This document shows, in pieces, positions 1-10,660 of a DNA stretch of 64,000 nt. A program made the position numbers and the translations under genes. Each line of letters opens with the position of its first letter. Position 1 is the stretch's first letter. Under the pieces are notes generated by a model that was not told the origin of the DNA, made no database searches, and saw nothing but the letters and a program-made list of their open reading frames with translations. The stretch spans positions 2,420,001 to 2,484,000 of the forward strand of contig JARHVA010000638.1 in the NCBI GenBank assembly GCA_037957365.1, in the 5' to 3' direction. The stretch is from Torreya grandis (taxonomy: Eukaryota; Streptophyta; Pinopsida; Cupressales; Taxaceae).

Positions 1-288
1 AAGAACGGATGCAAATGCAAAGCATTGAGGGGCTCAGGTTTTTGATGGCCTTCAAGAGAAGACAAGTAAGCTCCTGATCTATACTTGTGGGTTATGATGT
101 AGGGTCCAAGCCAATTGAAAGAAAACTTGCCTTGCTTTATTTTATCCATATTGGTGACATGTTGATTTTACTTTAGGATGATATCTTTGATGTTGAATTC
201 TCACACTTTAAGGTGTTCGCTTGATACAATTTTGATAGACATGAAGATGGGTAAGGGTTTCTAAATGACATTCATCAAGTAGCTCTAA
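1..288 (-). pseudogene. Integrase C-terminal tail, cut by window edge
   Basis: This is the continuation of the integrase reading direction. The DNA is diverged and no chromodomain or other motif is clear. The element's 3' end and 3' LTR would lie beyond base 1. Confidence 0.45.
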
Positions 289-879
289 CTATGCTAGATG
301 GTGATGAAAATAATTGCTTTTGAACATGAGATCTTGTAAATATATGCAAAGAGAGGGTATTTGGATTTTGAGAGGCAAGATGGCCTTTAATCCAAACAAA
401 AGAGAAAATGTGGTAGCACCCATAGGGGTTTTAATTCTAGTATGATACACCTGTACGGAGAAAGGAATTTGCAAATGCCAATCTTGACCAAACTCATTGA
501 CCATTTTAGTTAGCATATTATTAAGGGTTTTATTAGAGGCTTCAACTTATCCATTCACTTGAGGGTGATAGGGCAAGGATAAGCTTAAATTAATGCCGAA
601 TGCATCACATAGACCCTGGACTTGCTTGTTCTTAAAGGATTTACCATTGTCAATGATAATTATATGAAGAACATTGAAGTGCAGATGATATGATGGTTGA
701 TAATGTTGAAAATCTTCTCTGCTTTGGTGGAGACTAGAGGAATAGCTTCTACCCACTTGGTATAAAATTTAGTCATAGTGATGATAGACTGGTGTCGCTA
801 TGAGGAATGGGGATTAATTTCACTAATGAGGTCTAGACTCCATTGTGAAAAGGGTAAAAAATTGGTGGAAACTCGAAGA
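289..879 (-). pseudogene. INT: Integrase catalytic core (DDE), broken
   Basis: Integrase would insert the cDNA into the genome. The core begins FSQWSLDLISEINPHSS near 860, carrying the first catalytic Asp. After a stop it reads TKFYTKWVEAIPLVSTKAEK near 760-720. IIDNGKSFKNKQVQGLCDAF near 650 has the second Asp, then YHPQVNG, a stop, and VEASNKTLNN, which keeps the catalytic Glu. The frame 516-289 continues with WHLQIPFSVQVYHTRIKTPM. All three DDE residues are visible but stops and a frameshift separate them. Confidence 0.88.
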
Positions 880-1133
880 CTATGGCTAGGTGCATGATGT
901 AAATTGGTTTATTGTTGACACTTGACACACTTTTTCACATATTCATAACAACCTTGGTTAAGGGTAGGCAAATAATAACTGAGGTAAAAGATGTGCTTGG
1001 CTATGATGAGGTGATAAAAGTGTCCCCCATAGATACCATCATGCATTTCCTTGATAGCATGAGAGGCTTCCTGACTGTGTAGGCAACGAAAGAGAAGGCC
1101 ATCAAAGTCACATTTATAAATAATTCCTCCCAT
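880..1133 (-). pseudogene. INT: Integrase zinc-binding (HHCC) domain
   Basis: The frame 1133-909 reads EMHDGIYGGHFYHLIIAKHI, then YYLPTLNQGCYEYVKKCVKC. This is the H-H-C-C zinc-binding N-terminus of retroelement integrase. All four ligands can be seen. It sits directly upstream (in element sense) of the catalytic core. Confidence 0.88.
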
Positions 1134-1389
1134 GATGGTGTAGCATGAGGTACTCTAGATAAACACTCTTTGAGCATTCCTAAAAAGGCTAAAAGGCATG
1201 ATGGCAAGGCTGAGGTAGTCGAAGGTTTGTTGATAACAAAGGTTGGTTTTGGTCTCCTCCACATTAAAAATGGTGGGAAAATCTAGTTTGACATAGGAAG
1301 GTTGGGTGATTCTATTGAAAATGATAGATAGCTTACATTCTGGGGGTGCAGATGGTATCTGAGAGGCAAGGGAAGCCATGGTGTTAGTG

Positions 1390-2149
1390 AAATTATTTAT
1401 AGATCATGGGGTTGATTAGATATGGTAGTGTTTAAATGATGCTAAGATTTTGTCAACTACTTACATGTACTGATGCAAAAAATCATTCTTACAATGGTAA
1501 GAGCCATTGATTTGATTGACCATAAGTTGGGAGTCATTGAATATGTTGATTATTTTGACTCCTAGGGCTAAGGTAGTTTAAAGGCCTATAACTAGGGCTT
1601 CATACTCATCCATATTATTGGTACATTCAAAATCAAGATTGAAGGATAAAGGAAGGGGCTTATCATCAAAGGGGATAAGGATGATACCCACTCCCCTACC
1701 ACATTTACATTTTGATCTATCAAAGAACATGGTGACTTGATAGGTGAAGTTCCCTTGAGAGAGGGTCGTAATGGATTCATTGGGGAACTCAAGAGGAGGA
1801 GGCTGGTTGTCTACTAATGGTGCCTTGGCCAATTTTTTGGGAATGACTTTCCCCTTAATTGACTTTTTTTGGAGGAACTCAAGGTCAAACTCTATTAAGA
1901 GCATGATCCACTTGGAGATACACTAGTTTTGGTATGGCTTGGAATACATGCAATTGAGTGGGTCGATATTGGTTATGACATAGGTATTATGGTTAAGTAA
2001 GTAGTGGCAAAGTTTGGTGGCCACAAAGACTAAAGCTAAGAAAATTTTGTTAGTGTGGGTATACCGAATCTCATACTGTACAAGAGTGTATCTAATGTAT
2101 TGGACAATTTTCTCTCTATGTTTCTCATCTTGATGAGCAAGCATTACCC
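1390..2149 (-). pseudogene. RNaseH: RT tether and RNase H, broken
   Basis: RNase H removes the RNA strand during reverse transcription. The frame 2144-1923 (MLAHQDEKHREKIVQYIRYT..., HTNKIFLALVFVATKL) matches the RT-attached RNase H or tether region. The frame 1904-1578 continues with LLIEFDLEFLQKKSIKGKVI, then a second RNase H-like fold start, MFFDRSKCKCGRGVGIIL, and NNMDEYEALVIGL. Past a stop come FNDSQLMVNQINGSY and, near 1380, MASLASQIP. These are the D-E-D bearing strands of the family; the first Asp is in FFDRS. Two RNase H-like regions in series are typical of Tat-type elements. Confidence 0.82.
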
Positions 2150-3240
2150 TTAGGTAGTGGTCAGTGGCAGAGATATAAAGGTATAAAGGTTGGTCATCCT
2201 TGGGAGGGGTAAGGATAAGTGGAGAAAAAAATTACTTTTTGAGTGAATCAAAGGCCTTTTGGCAGTTGCTATTTCACTTAAAAGAGGCATCCTTCTTTAA
2301 AAGGTGGTGGAAGGGTTGGCATCAATCCAAAAGCTGGGATATAAAGTGACAAATGGATTGAAGCTTCCCCTGTAAACTACATAGTTGCCTATGGTTGGTT
2401 GGGGGAAGCATGTCAAGGATCACTTTGGTCTTAGTGGGATTGACTTTGACTCCCTAGAGGAAAACAATAAAACCAAGGATCTTTCTTGTTAAGACCCCAA
2501 AAATGCACTTCTTAGGGTTTAGGTGGACATGGTAATGGATAAGGTGGACATGGTAATGGATAAGCCATTTAAAGATGATTTTTAGAATGGATAAATGGTC
2601 CTTTCAGAGGTTGGAGTTTCCAATAAGGTTGTCCACATAGTCTTCTACAATATTATGGAATATATAGGTCATGACATGTTGGTAGGTTGCACCAGCATTA
2701 TTTAACCTAAAAGGCATGACTATATAGCAAAAGGTTCCCCATAGGGTGATGATTATAATCTTGTGGTAATCTTTGGGAGCAATTGGCATCTTATTGTAAC
2801 CCGAGAACCCATCCATGAGTGATAACATCTTGTGGCCAAATATAAGATCAACTAGTTGGTCGATTATTGGGAGAGGAAAGTCATCTTTGGGGTAGGAAAG
2901 GTTGAGGTCACAAAATTTCACATAAATGCATAATCTCCCTATGGCTTTGGTGATAGGCATGATGTTTGAGACCTATTGGGGATAGTCAATGGGTTGAATG
3001 AAATTGATAGATAAAAAATTCTAAAGCTCTTATTTTACAAGAAGGGCTATGTGGGGGTGCATGCATTGAAGTTTTTGTTTGATGGGTTTGGCATCATGGT
3101 GGATGACTATGTTATGGGTAGAAATGATGGGGTCAATTCTAGGCATGTCGTTATAAGACCAAGAAAATGTTATGCTGCAACCTTGGAGGAAGGAGGTTTA
3201 AATCCCAAAGTTCCTTGGCATTCAACAATTGGCCAATTTT
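2150..3240 (-). pseudogene. RT: Ty3/gypsy reverse transcriptase, broken
   Basis: RT would copy element RNA into DNA. From the N-terminus: FSWSYNDMPRIDP near 3150; HHDAKPIKQKL near 3090; MPITKAIGRLCIYVKFCDLN from 2960; YPKDDFPLPIIDQLVD; DGFSGYNKMPIAPKDYHK near 2790; GTFCYIVMPFRLNNAGATYQ near 2715; EDYVDN near 2640. The catalytic motif reads YVDN instead of YVDD, which would be inactivating. Further on, the connection reads KVNPTKTKVILDMLPPTNHR. A 21-base tandem duplication at 2521-2562 repeats seven residues. In-frame stops are present. The identification is very secure. Confidence 0.9.
2521..2562. repeat. 21-base tandem duplication inside RT
   Basis: Two identical 21-base units (aggtggacatggtaatggat plus one base) lie side by side. 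The duplication keeps the frame and repeats YHVHL-type residues. It is probably a slippage event in the fossil copy. Confidence 0.85.
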
Positions 3241-3719
3241 GACAATGTGGGGGTTCTCCAGAGTTCCCAAGTTGATATCCATGGTGGATTCACTCAACAT
3301 GGTTGAGGTCTTGGGAGGAATGGATTTGTGGATGGAAGAATCCAGGGCACCAAGGTAGGTGAGAATAGAATCATCATCTTAGCATTGAATAATGTTAATG
3401 GTAGGGGAGTCATCTCCTATCATCTCAGGATGGGTCAAAGGGATTGTTACAGTCACCCTATCTTTTTATAAGTCAAGGGTCCAAGGCTAATCATGTTGAA
3501 GAAAAAACTTAGGTGGGATGATGTCATCATCCTCACACATGGACGAAGTAGAGGTGGGTGAAGAAGGGGTATCTTACTCAATAATGGTAGTAGTAGTGGT
3601 TTGGGTTGTTTCTTGTTGGGTAGGATGAAACCAAGGCCATGCTTCTTGTGAGCCTTCCTAGTCTCAATAGAGAACAACTCATGTGGGCCATGCTCATATC
3701 GCCCAAAACCAAAGCCTTT
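3241..3719 (-). other. Protease-RT linker of the Ty3/gypsy element
   Basis: The minus-strand frame at 3677-3453 (FSIETRKAHKKHGLGFILPN...) has a G/K-rich start that loosely recalls a G-patch, then a P/L-rich run. I see no firm domain here. The position fits the connector between protease and reverse transcriptase. Confidence 0.4.
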
Positions 3720-4919
3720 TTAAGCACACTGATGGAGGTATGTCTTGGTGAAGCTTGATTTATCCAGGTAGGAGAAATTGATGGTAAATGGTTGAGGTGG
3801 ATGAGAGGTGGTAGAAGTAACAAGGGGTTTATCGAGTCCCCCATAGAAAAAATGTGTCTGATAGTAGGGAGGTCCAAAGGAAATAATAATTATGATGTTG
3901 GGGTCATATCTCAGTTGATGGTTAAGTTTCCCATACTCTTGAGGAGTAGGGAAAGTGTTGAGGGATAAAAGGTAATATTCTCCTAGTGACAAATGATGAA
4001 ATGTTGATTCCAAAGGGTCCATGGTGGGGATTTCATCTAAAGGGATAGAGGAATTGGTGGATGCCTCATTGGTGGAAGGGGATATGACATCCACTTTTGT
4101 GGTTGAAGGTTGGTCTTTAGCTATTGAAGGTGTGATGGATGGGGCTATGAGGACATCATTTGGGTGATAGGTCATGTTGTAAGTTGAGAAAGGACTTGGG
4201 TCAGCTTGGATGGGGATGACGTAGCCTTCATGCTCAAACTTGACATAATGGTTAAGGGTAGAGGGGATGTAACCCATGGAACAGATCTAGGTTCATCCCA
4301 ACAAGATGTTGTATTGGAATTCTCCTTCCACTACATAGAAGAGTTTGGGGAGCATACGAGGTCCTATATGGTTATGAAAGACAACATTTCCCAAGGTAGT
4401 GGCCATGGTATCATTGAATTATCGAAGGATGATTGAGTTTTTGGACATGACATTATCTGGTAGGTTGAGTTGGTTATAGGCATGGGAGGAGATGATGTTA
4501 ATACTAGGTCTGCCATCAATCATGACCCATTTAATGTGGGTTTGGTTGATGTATGTGGTAATAAAGAAAGGGGGATCTTAGTCATCTGGATGGATATAGG
4601 GCATTTTTGAATTCTTAAATATAACAAGGTTGAAAAATTGAAGAGTGCCAACAAAGGTTGCTAGAGGTTGGGGATCTTCAGGCTAGACCTTTATGGATTG
4701 TAAAGCCTCTATTAGTGCTTGGTGGTAATGGGGAAAGGTAGAGATCAACTCATACAAGCTCATCTTCATTGAGGTCTGGTGAAGTTGCTTGAGGATAACT
4801 CTCCTGATGAATTCTAAGGGGTTAGATTGGGAGGCACCTAAAATAGATACCTTGGGTTTGGTTAAAGATGGAGATGGTTGGGAGGTTGAAGATGGATATG
4901 TCCACATAATGGACACCTT
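3720..4919 (-). pseudogene. pro: Retroviral-type aspartic protease, broken
   Basis: The protease would cut the Gag-Pol polyprotein. The segment SLYELISTFPHYHQALIEAL (about 4770-4710) is a motif found upstream of the protease in Tat/Ogre elements. The active-site strand reads VMIDGRPSINIISSHAYNQL near 4530, where the family expects D-[ST/G]-G-[SA], so the catalytic loop looks altered. The C-terminal flap end is seen as MGYIPSTLNHYVKFEHEG from 4277, following the usual LG-motif position. Frames shift at least once between these pieces. The following 3720-4200 is low-complexity and unassigned. Confidence 0.7.
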
Positions 4920-6385
4920 AGCCTTTCCATTATCCTTCTACTATGATCTCATGACCATGTTGATAATATGGATAGGAGGAGTTGGGGTAGGAGATTGGTT
5001 AGACTCATCTTCACTCTGAGGTGAGAGTGGAGGAGTAGGTAAGTGTTTGGTAGGTGTGGTTGTTGGTGGGATCAACATAAGGCTTTTAGGAGGTTCATCT
5101 GTTAATAGATCATCCTCATCATAAATCTGATGGATAATAGTTTGGAGAGCTTTGTATTTCTTCATGTCATGGCTGAGTGTCCTATGATACAAACACACTT
5201 GGTAGTCATTTTACTAGATGGGTTTTGAAGCAAGAGGGTCAAAGAGTCTGATGGGAGGTAAGGCTAAATAAGAAGTTTGTAGTAACCTATGGAGAATGGT
5301 TGAGTAGGATTCAATTAAGGGTGGTAAAGGTTTATCAGTCTTGGATTTTGTTGTTGATATGGGAGGTTATTTAGAAGTAGGTTTAGTGATAGGTTCCTTA
5401 GGTAAGGTGGTGCACTTGGTTGATGGCTTTGGTTTAGACAAGGAGGCCAATGAGGTAGAGGTGGAATATTTCAAGGTAGGTAGTTTAGGTATCACTAGTG
5501 CAATGAAGAGAGGTGCATAAAAAAAAATTGTGAAGGAGTAACCAAAGGAGGTGGTGGGGTTTTGGTAGAGATAATGGGCTTCTTGCTCAAAGTAGAGGTA
5601 TGAGGCCCCAAAATGGAGGGAAAGGTGGAGAGAAGTAAAATTTGAGCCTTTGGGTGGTTTTACCTCTTTAGTTGCTTTAGTTTGGTGCTTGGTTTGTGGG
5701 TTTAAAGATGTTAGATCCGCTTTCATGTATGGGTGACTAAGGCATGGTATATGGAAGGTACCAAGGCTTTTGGTTGATTTGGTTGGGGTGATAGAAGGGG
5801 GTTTGGTTATTTGGGCTTAGTTGACTTAGGTGGTTGAGGGTTGGTTAGTTTGGTATAGGTTTTATGTGATTGGGTAAGGGTTTTGGTTGTTAGGGTAGAT
5901 ATGGAAATAGGTTGGTCAATAGAGGCAAGGGGTTGATCCATTAAAGAAAGGGTTGGAGGTTTTGGTCTAGTAGTGTAAGGGATGCCTAGTTTCTTCCAAA
6001 AGGTATTCAGGTCTAAGTTGGGTTTGGAAACAAACTCCAATATTTGGATTAGTCTAGAGAATGGTTTATAGACTATTTTGGTTTCTTAGGTAATGGGTTC
6101 AAAAGATAAACCCATTGGTTGGGGAAAGAGAGATGACAACCTTGTCCTCTTCTTCAATTAAAGGATGCAAGGTTGAGATAAGTGGCTCCACCGTGGGAGG
6201 AGTAGACATGAGGACTTCCTCCTTGGGAATGATTTTTGAGGGAGGGAGAGTTGCTCGGTAGTTAAAGGTAAAGGTAAGGTGGTGACGGTTGGTTGTTTTG
6301 GTATATCAATTAAAAGAGTGGTTAAGGACTCCACTACCTCAATAAATAGAGAGGGAAAATATGGTATTTTCTTGATTTGGGTTTT
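4920..6385 (-). pseudogene. Proline/threonine-rich segment with a second knuckle-like motif, between gag and protease
   Basis: This stretch links the gag knuckle to the protease in the minus-strand element. It holds broken reading frames rich in P, S, T and K (for example 5807-6040 and 5367-5726). Near 5195 there is a second Cys/His motif, CLYHRTLSHDMKKYKAL. It resembles the gag knuckle (C-x2-H-x4-H) but has Y where the last Cys is expected. A P/T-rich run follows at about 5090-4980. Extra material at this position is known in Ogre/Tat elements. Whether this is a second gag-like module or an ordinary linker cannot be settled by eye. Confidence 0.5.
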
Positions 6386-8492
6386 CTAAGGAAGGGAAGG
6401 TGAATTCATTACCTCAGTATATAGAGGAGGCAGATAACTTGAGGATTGGGTACTAGGTGATCTAATAATGAGTGCATCAAGGACCATATTGATCATATGG
6501 TTATCATGAGAACACTTGACCTGGTTACTCTTATTCTTGATAGGAGCATGGTTTGGGAAAGGTTGCCTAAATATATCAAGGGCTTGGTTTGATAGTGCAT
6601 TGGGGTTGTCCAATGCAAGCTCTCCCTTGCCAATGATGGATTAAACAAAGCTCTTGAAGGTATTGCACCTACTAACATCATGCCCTACTACTTGATGGAA
6701 GGCACATAGATCATTCTTGTTGTACCAACTAGGTGCAAGATGAGAGGAATCAAATTACTAAGGGGGTTTGGTAGGGGTAAGTTGAATGATACTGGCTTTC
6801 AATAAATTCTCCAATATTGAAGCATAGGATTCTCCAAGCAGAATGAATTGCTTCTGGTTGTTATGGTTTTGGTTCCTTGTGTTTTGCTTTAAGGAACTAG
6901 AGGAATTTGGTTGGTTGATAGATGGTGGAGGATCGGCTTTAAGGACAACTACATTCATAGTTCTCTTGCCTTTAGTATTCATATTGGAATAGTTGTTTAG
7001 TTTGGAAGAAGAGGCCTCATTGGTTTTATAAATGGAGTTTTTGTTTTTTAGTTTTAGATTTCCTTCATCAATGGCTCTATTCTCTAACTTATGCACCATG
7101 GTAAAATTTTTATCAAAGATTCATAAGCTTTAGACATGCAGGGTAGAAGAGATATGCTTGGCACATGCCTGAGAAAAGAGCTTTATGAGTTCAGGTTGAG
7201 GCAAGGAAAAGGAAAGTTGGTTAATTAAGCTTCTCCAATGAGCTACAAAATTGGCAATGGATTTATCCTCAAACTAGTAGATAGAGTAGAGGTCGGTCAT
7301 AGAAACTTTCTTGGAGATATTGATCGAAAAGTGGTCTAAGAAATTTTGAGCCAACTGGGTGAAGGAGAAGAGGGAGTTTTTGGGTATGACACTATACCAA
7401 TCCAATGTCATACCAGCTAGGGACATGGGGAAGGTGAAGAGAAGGAGGGTATCATCATAGGTAATTATATAATAAGCATGCTTAAATGCCCTAAGGTGCT
7501 ATTGGGGATCCTCCTTACTTTGAAATTTATAGAACTTGGGAATTTCCCATTGGGGAGGATATGGCCTAATAGGTACGGTTGAATGGATGGACTCATTACA
7601 AATTTGGTCATATGAAAAGATTTTGTGAGAACTCGATATGGATGACTCTAAGGTAGTCATCTTGTCCATGAGAATCTTCATTAGGTTTGCTTGGGATTGT
7701 GCACCCAAAAGGTTGTGAGATGCATACTGCTATGGTGGATGGGTGACATACTGATAGTGGGTAGAAGGTTGGAAGCTGCCATATATTGGTATGTAGATGC
7801 AAATGGTTGGGTAGAAGAGACATAAGGGTAGATAGATGGAGGTGGTTGGGTAGTGGGTAGAGGCACATGACCTTATAGGTTAGGGATGTAGCCAAAGTTT
7901 GGTGTAATAAGTGCTTGTTGGATAGGAGCAGTAGTTGGGTTGGTGACCGATGGAAGGGTGGTGACTCTTTATTGATCAGTGGTAAGGTGGAGGGTATCAA
8001 CACCACAAGGCTTTAAAGTAGAGTAGTGGTTGACAGATTGGGGGTATTTGAAGGAAGGTTGGTAGTGCTATAGGTGGGTACTCCCATAGTGGAGGGAGTG
8101 TAGGTTGATAGAGGTTGGCTTACCTCTAAGGTGGAGGAGTTGTTGGTAGGAGTGGAAGGCATAAGGGCATTCATAGGTTGGGTTGGTTGGTGGTCTATAA
8201 TAGTCTCAAGGGGGTTGTTGGTAGATGAAGAAGCTTTAGTATCCAATAATTAGGTTGTAACCATGGCAATAGAGGTTCTTCCCATGAGGTGAAGAGACAT
8301 ATCATATGGTGGATCTATGGGTGGATTCGAATCCGGTATATGGTAAGACATGGTATGTAGGTAATGTTTTAGGGTCACAAGATTGTTATCTAGGAAAACA
8401 TCAAAATTTGCTTCTCCTTGGGGAACTTCCCAAGGGAAAGGAGGACTTCTCTAAGGATGAGGATAATCCATTGGTTTAGAGATGTAATCCAT
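6386..8492 (-). pseudogene. gag: Ty3/gypsy gag (capsid and zinc knuckle), broken
   Basis: Gag would form the capsid-like particle that packages element RNA. The start is placed at the ATG at 8492 (MDYISKPMDYPHP, then an in-frame stop); a second ATG in the same frame is at 8351. A proline/serine/threonine-rich N-terminal part covers about 8250-7710. The capsid core follows: YPPQWEIPKFYKF near 7560, FPMSLAGMTLDWY near 7410, and SIANFVAHWRSLI near 7240 after an in-frame stop. A linker contains LGESYASILENLL near 6830. A zinc knuckle CAFHQVVGHDVSRC (C-x2-H-x4-GH-x4-C) lies near 6700. Several stops rule out a functional protein. The family assignment is firm; the exact C-terminal end is a guess. 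Confidence 0.82.
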
Positions 8493-9813
8493 GGATGAAG
8501 AGGTGGAAGAGGTGGATTGGTTTGGTGATGGATTTTTCTCTAATATATTCTTTCACAGCTAGCAAGTAAGAACCATGCAAGGTAAGGGAGAGTAAATTCA
8601 CAAACAATCTCAATGCAAAAATAAAGTGAAGATAAGAAATGATCAAGTAAATTGAATCACACTCTAAGAGATACATTAAGCCCTAGAGTTTTTATTAATC
8701 TTGATTTTGGCTTATGCCTTAACAAGTTGTATGATGAAGTTGGCTTTTAGAGTGGGTACTAGAAAGAAAGTCTAAGGTTGGTTTTAGATTGTGTTTAGGT
8801 GCTAAAAAAAAATTTGTATTGGAATCAATACATGGCTTGGTATTTGGGCCTACCCCCTCACTTCACACATCATAGCGATAAGGGTGTCAGGTGCTTAGCC
8901 AATATATATTGATATACAAAGTTTATACTCAACCAAAGAGCTGAGTTGGTTCTCCTCTTAGCATTGACCTCCAAGTAGGATCATTGGGAAATGGTAAGGT
9001 TATCACTAGGTGATGAAATTCTAGTCGGGCCTTGTCTCAAGTTTTTTTTTGATGTTTAATTGGTGAAAGTGGTTTGGTTTAGTGTGTGCAACAAGAGTGA
9101 TGCTATGATAGGATTACTTTGATTTTAAGTTAAACTATGTGAGCTAAACTTGTAAGCAATCGATGTATGCACTTAATTTTAAACCCAAAGAGATTTTAGT
9201 TTTGTTAATGGGCATAGATAGAGAGAAAAGTATACAAATGAAAATAAGAGAAACCCAAAGTAAAGACTCAAGGTCCCATCGGACATGCCAGAATGTTTCA
9301 CTAAATTTTATCTTATATTCAAAAAAGGGAAGAAGAAGAAACTAAGTACGAGTATGGTTGAAAAATGTGTTTGATTGTGTGCATGTTGAATCAGAAGATT
9401 TTGAAGAGCTCCTTTTTGGCTTGGGAGGATGACATGTAAATAATGAACACTAAAGCAAACTTGTTTTTTATATAGATAGTTGAGTGGATTACATTGCAAT
9501 AGCTAGATCTTGGAAGTAAGAGCTTCCTTGGGGGATGTCAATCCACATGTTTTAAAAAATTAAGTTTATAAACATAATAGAAAGTACTTACATCAATAAT
9601 CAAAAGTTACTAAAATTAAACATAAGAAATGCTTGCTCTAAAAGTAGACTATAAATGATTAAAATAATGATAATCTAGTTAATACTAGTGCTAGATGATT
9701 GGGGTCAGCTTCAAAAAATCAAAAAGGGGTTTGTGAACAGGTAGGGACATGGAAAATCAGGTTTGATTGGAGGCAGGTAGGTAGAAAGAGCTTGCTGGAA
9801 TTTGCTACCATAG

Positions 9814-9923
9814 TGACCATCGATGGTTGTGTTGATCATCAATACTTAAGGTGACCATCGATGATCAAACTGACCATCGATGGTCGAATAGACCATCGAT
9901 AATTGAGACAACTATTGATAGTT
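9814..9923. repeat. Array of six 14-base dyads at 19-base period
   Basis: Core GACCATCGATGGTC is a perfect palindrome (copy at 9872-9885). Copies start at 9814, 9834, 9853, 9872, 9891 and 9910; the last is AACTATTGATAGTT, itself a palindrome. Centre-to-centre spacing is 20, 19, 19, 19, 19. Substitutions tend to be in the outer arms, while the central ATCGAT or ATTGAT is kept. Confidence 0.9.
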
Positions 9924-10431
9924 ACTATGTTAGATCTAGCTTGGTAAATGGCTGATTGACAGGATCACAAGGTGGATTCTAGGGAGATGGGTTGGTACTG
10001 GGCTAAGTTTTAAAGGTAAATAAAGTAATTTAATATCATAAAACAAACATTTATCTTACAAAAATTTGATCGAGTGATTGCTTGAGGTGGTTGACTCATG
10101 ATTTTGATAGAGTAATGGTACTTAGTGCTTTGGTGGAGTGATGATAGTAACTTAGCTCTCTGACATAGTAGCTAGTTTACTAGGTTGCTGATGATGATTG
10201 ACCTGTAAAAGAGAATTTAGGATGCACAAGCTATTGAAAAAAAATGTATATGGGATTCACCTTACTACTCCTTTCTTCTTATAGGCAAGGCAAGAGATTT
10301 ATAATAAGGCGTTAACTAAAATTCCTAATTTTAACTCATTCATGTAATGGTTTACAACTAGATTTAGACAAGCTATTTTTTGAAAAATAAGGGATGTGGT
10401 TTACATGTTAGAGGTTGAGGAGGTGGACCTT

Positions 10432-10483
10432 GACCATCGATGGTCAAGGTGACCGTCGATGGTCATCTTGATTGTCAGCAGTC
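10432..10483. repeat. Second dyad array, three copies at 19-base period
   Basis: Copies at 10432 (GACCATCGATGGTC), 10451 (GACCGTCGATGGTC) and 10470 (GATTGTCAGCAGTC). The spacing is exactly 19 and 19, the same as the array about 0.5 kb to the left. Confidence 0.88.
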
Positions 10484-10660
10484 AAGGGTGAAGGGTAAAA
10501 GTGGGTAAAAGCTAGGTTAATTTCATTGGGTCAATTTATTGTGGGTTAGGTTTGGTGATGGGTCAGAGGGTCAGATTGGTCCAAAAGTGGTCTAGGGGCA
10601 TTATGACATTCATAATTGTGGTGTGTGGATCTCTGGTGTTTACACATATATCTAGTTTAT

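Larger units (their letters stand above)
1..8492 (-). mobile_element. Partial, decayed Ty3/gypsy retrotransposon of Tat/Ogre type
   Basis: Read on the minus strand the domains run gag (from 8492), zinc knuckle, proline-rich segment, protease, RT, RNase H, zinc-binding integrase domain, integrase core. RT before integrase is the Ty3/gypsy order. The sequence style (CAFH...GHDVSRC knuckle, ASLASQI after RNase H, a SLDLISEI integrase start) matches Tat/Ogre elements as I know them. All frames carry stops and frameshifts, so this is a fossil. The integrase C-terminus and 3' LTR lie left of the window. The 5' LTR should lie right of 8492, but I could not fix its ends or a primer-binding site. Confidence 0.88.
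8493..10660 (-). other. Probable 5' leader and/or 5' LTR of the Tat-type element
   Basis: No coding signal. The position upstream of gag makes this the expected leader/LTR. On the minus strand a TG-starting sequence (TGTAAACACCAGAGATCC) begins at about 10645 and could be an LTR edge. I could not find a matching second LTR, because the other end is outside the window, nor a convincing primer-binding site. It contains two dyad arrays, listed separately. Confidence 0.4.

Noticed and set aside
3051..3358. Two plus-strand ORFs within the Tat-type element
   Set aside because: They overlap the minus-strand RT N-terminus (HHDAKPIKQKL and SWSYNDMPRIDP), which is the real signal.
9814..10483. CRISPR-like array
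   Set aside because: Repeats are short palindromes with 5-base gaps, in plant nuclear retroelement DNA; there are no spacers or cas genes.
8493..10660. Definite LTR for the left element
   Set aside because: No second copy and no convincing primer-binding site are in the window, so only a tentative leader/LTR is reported.
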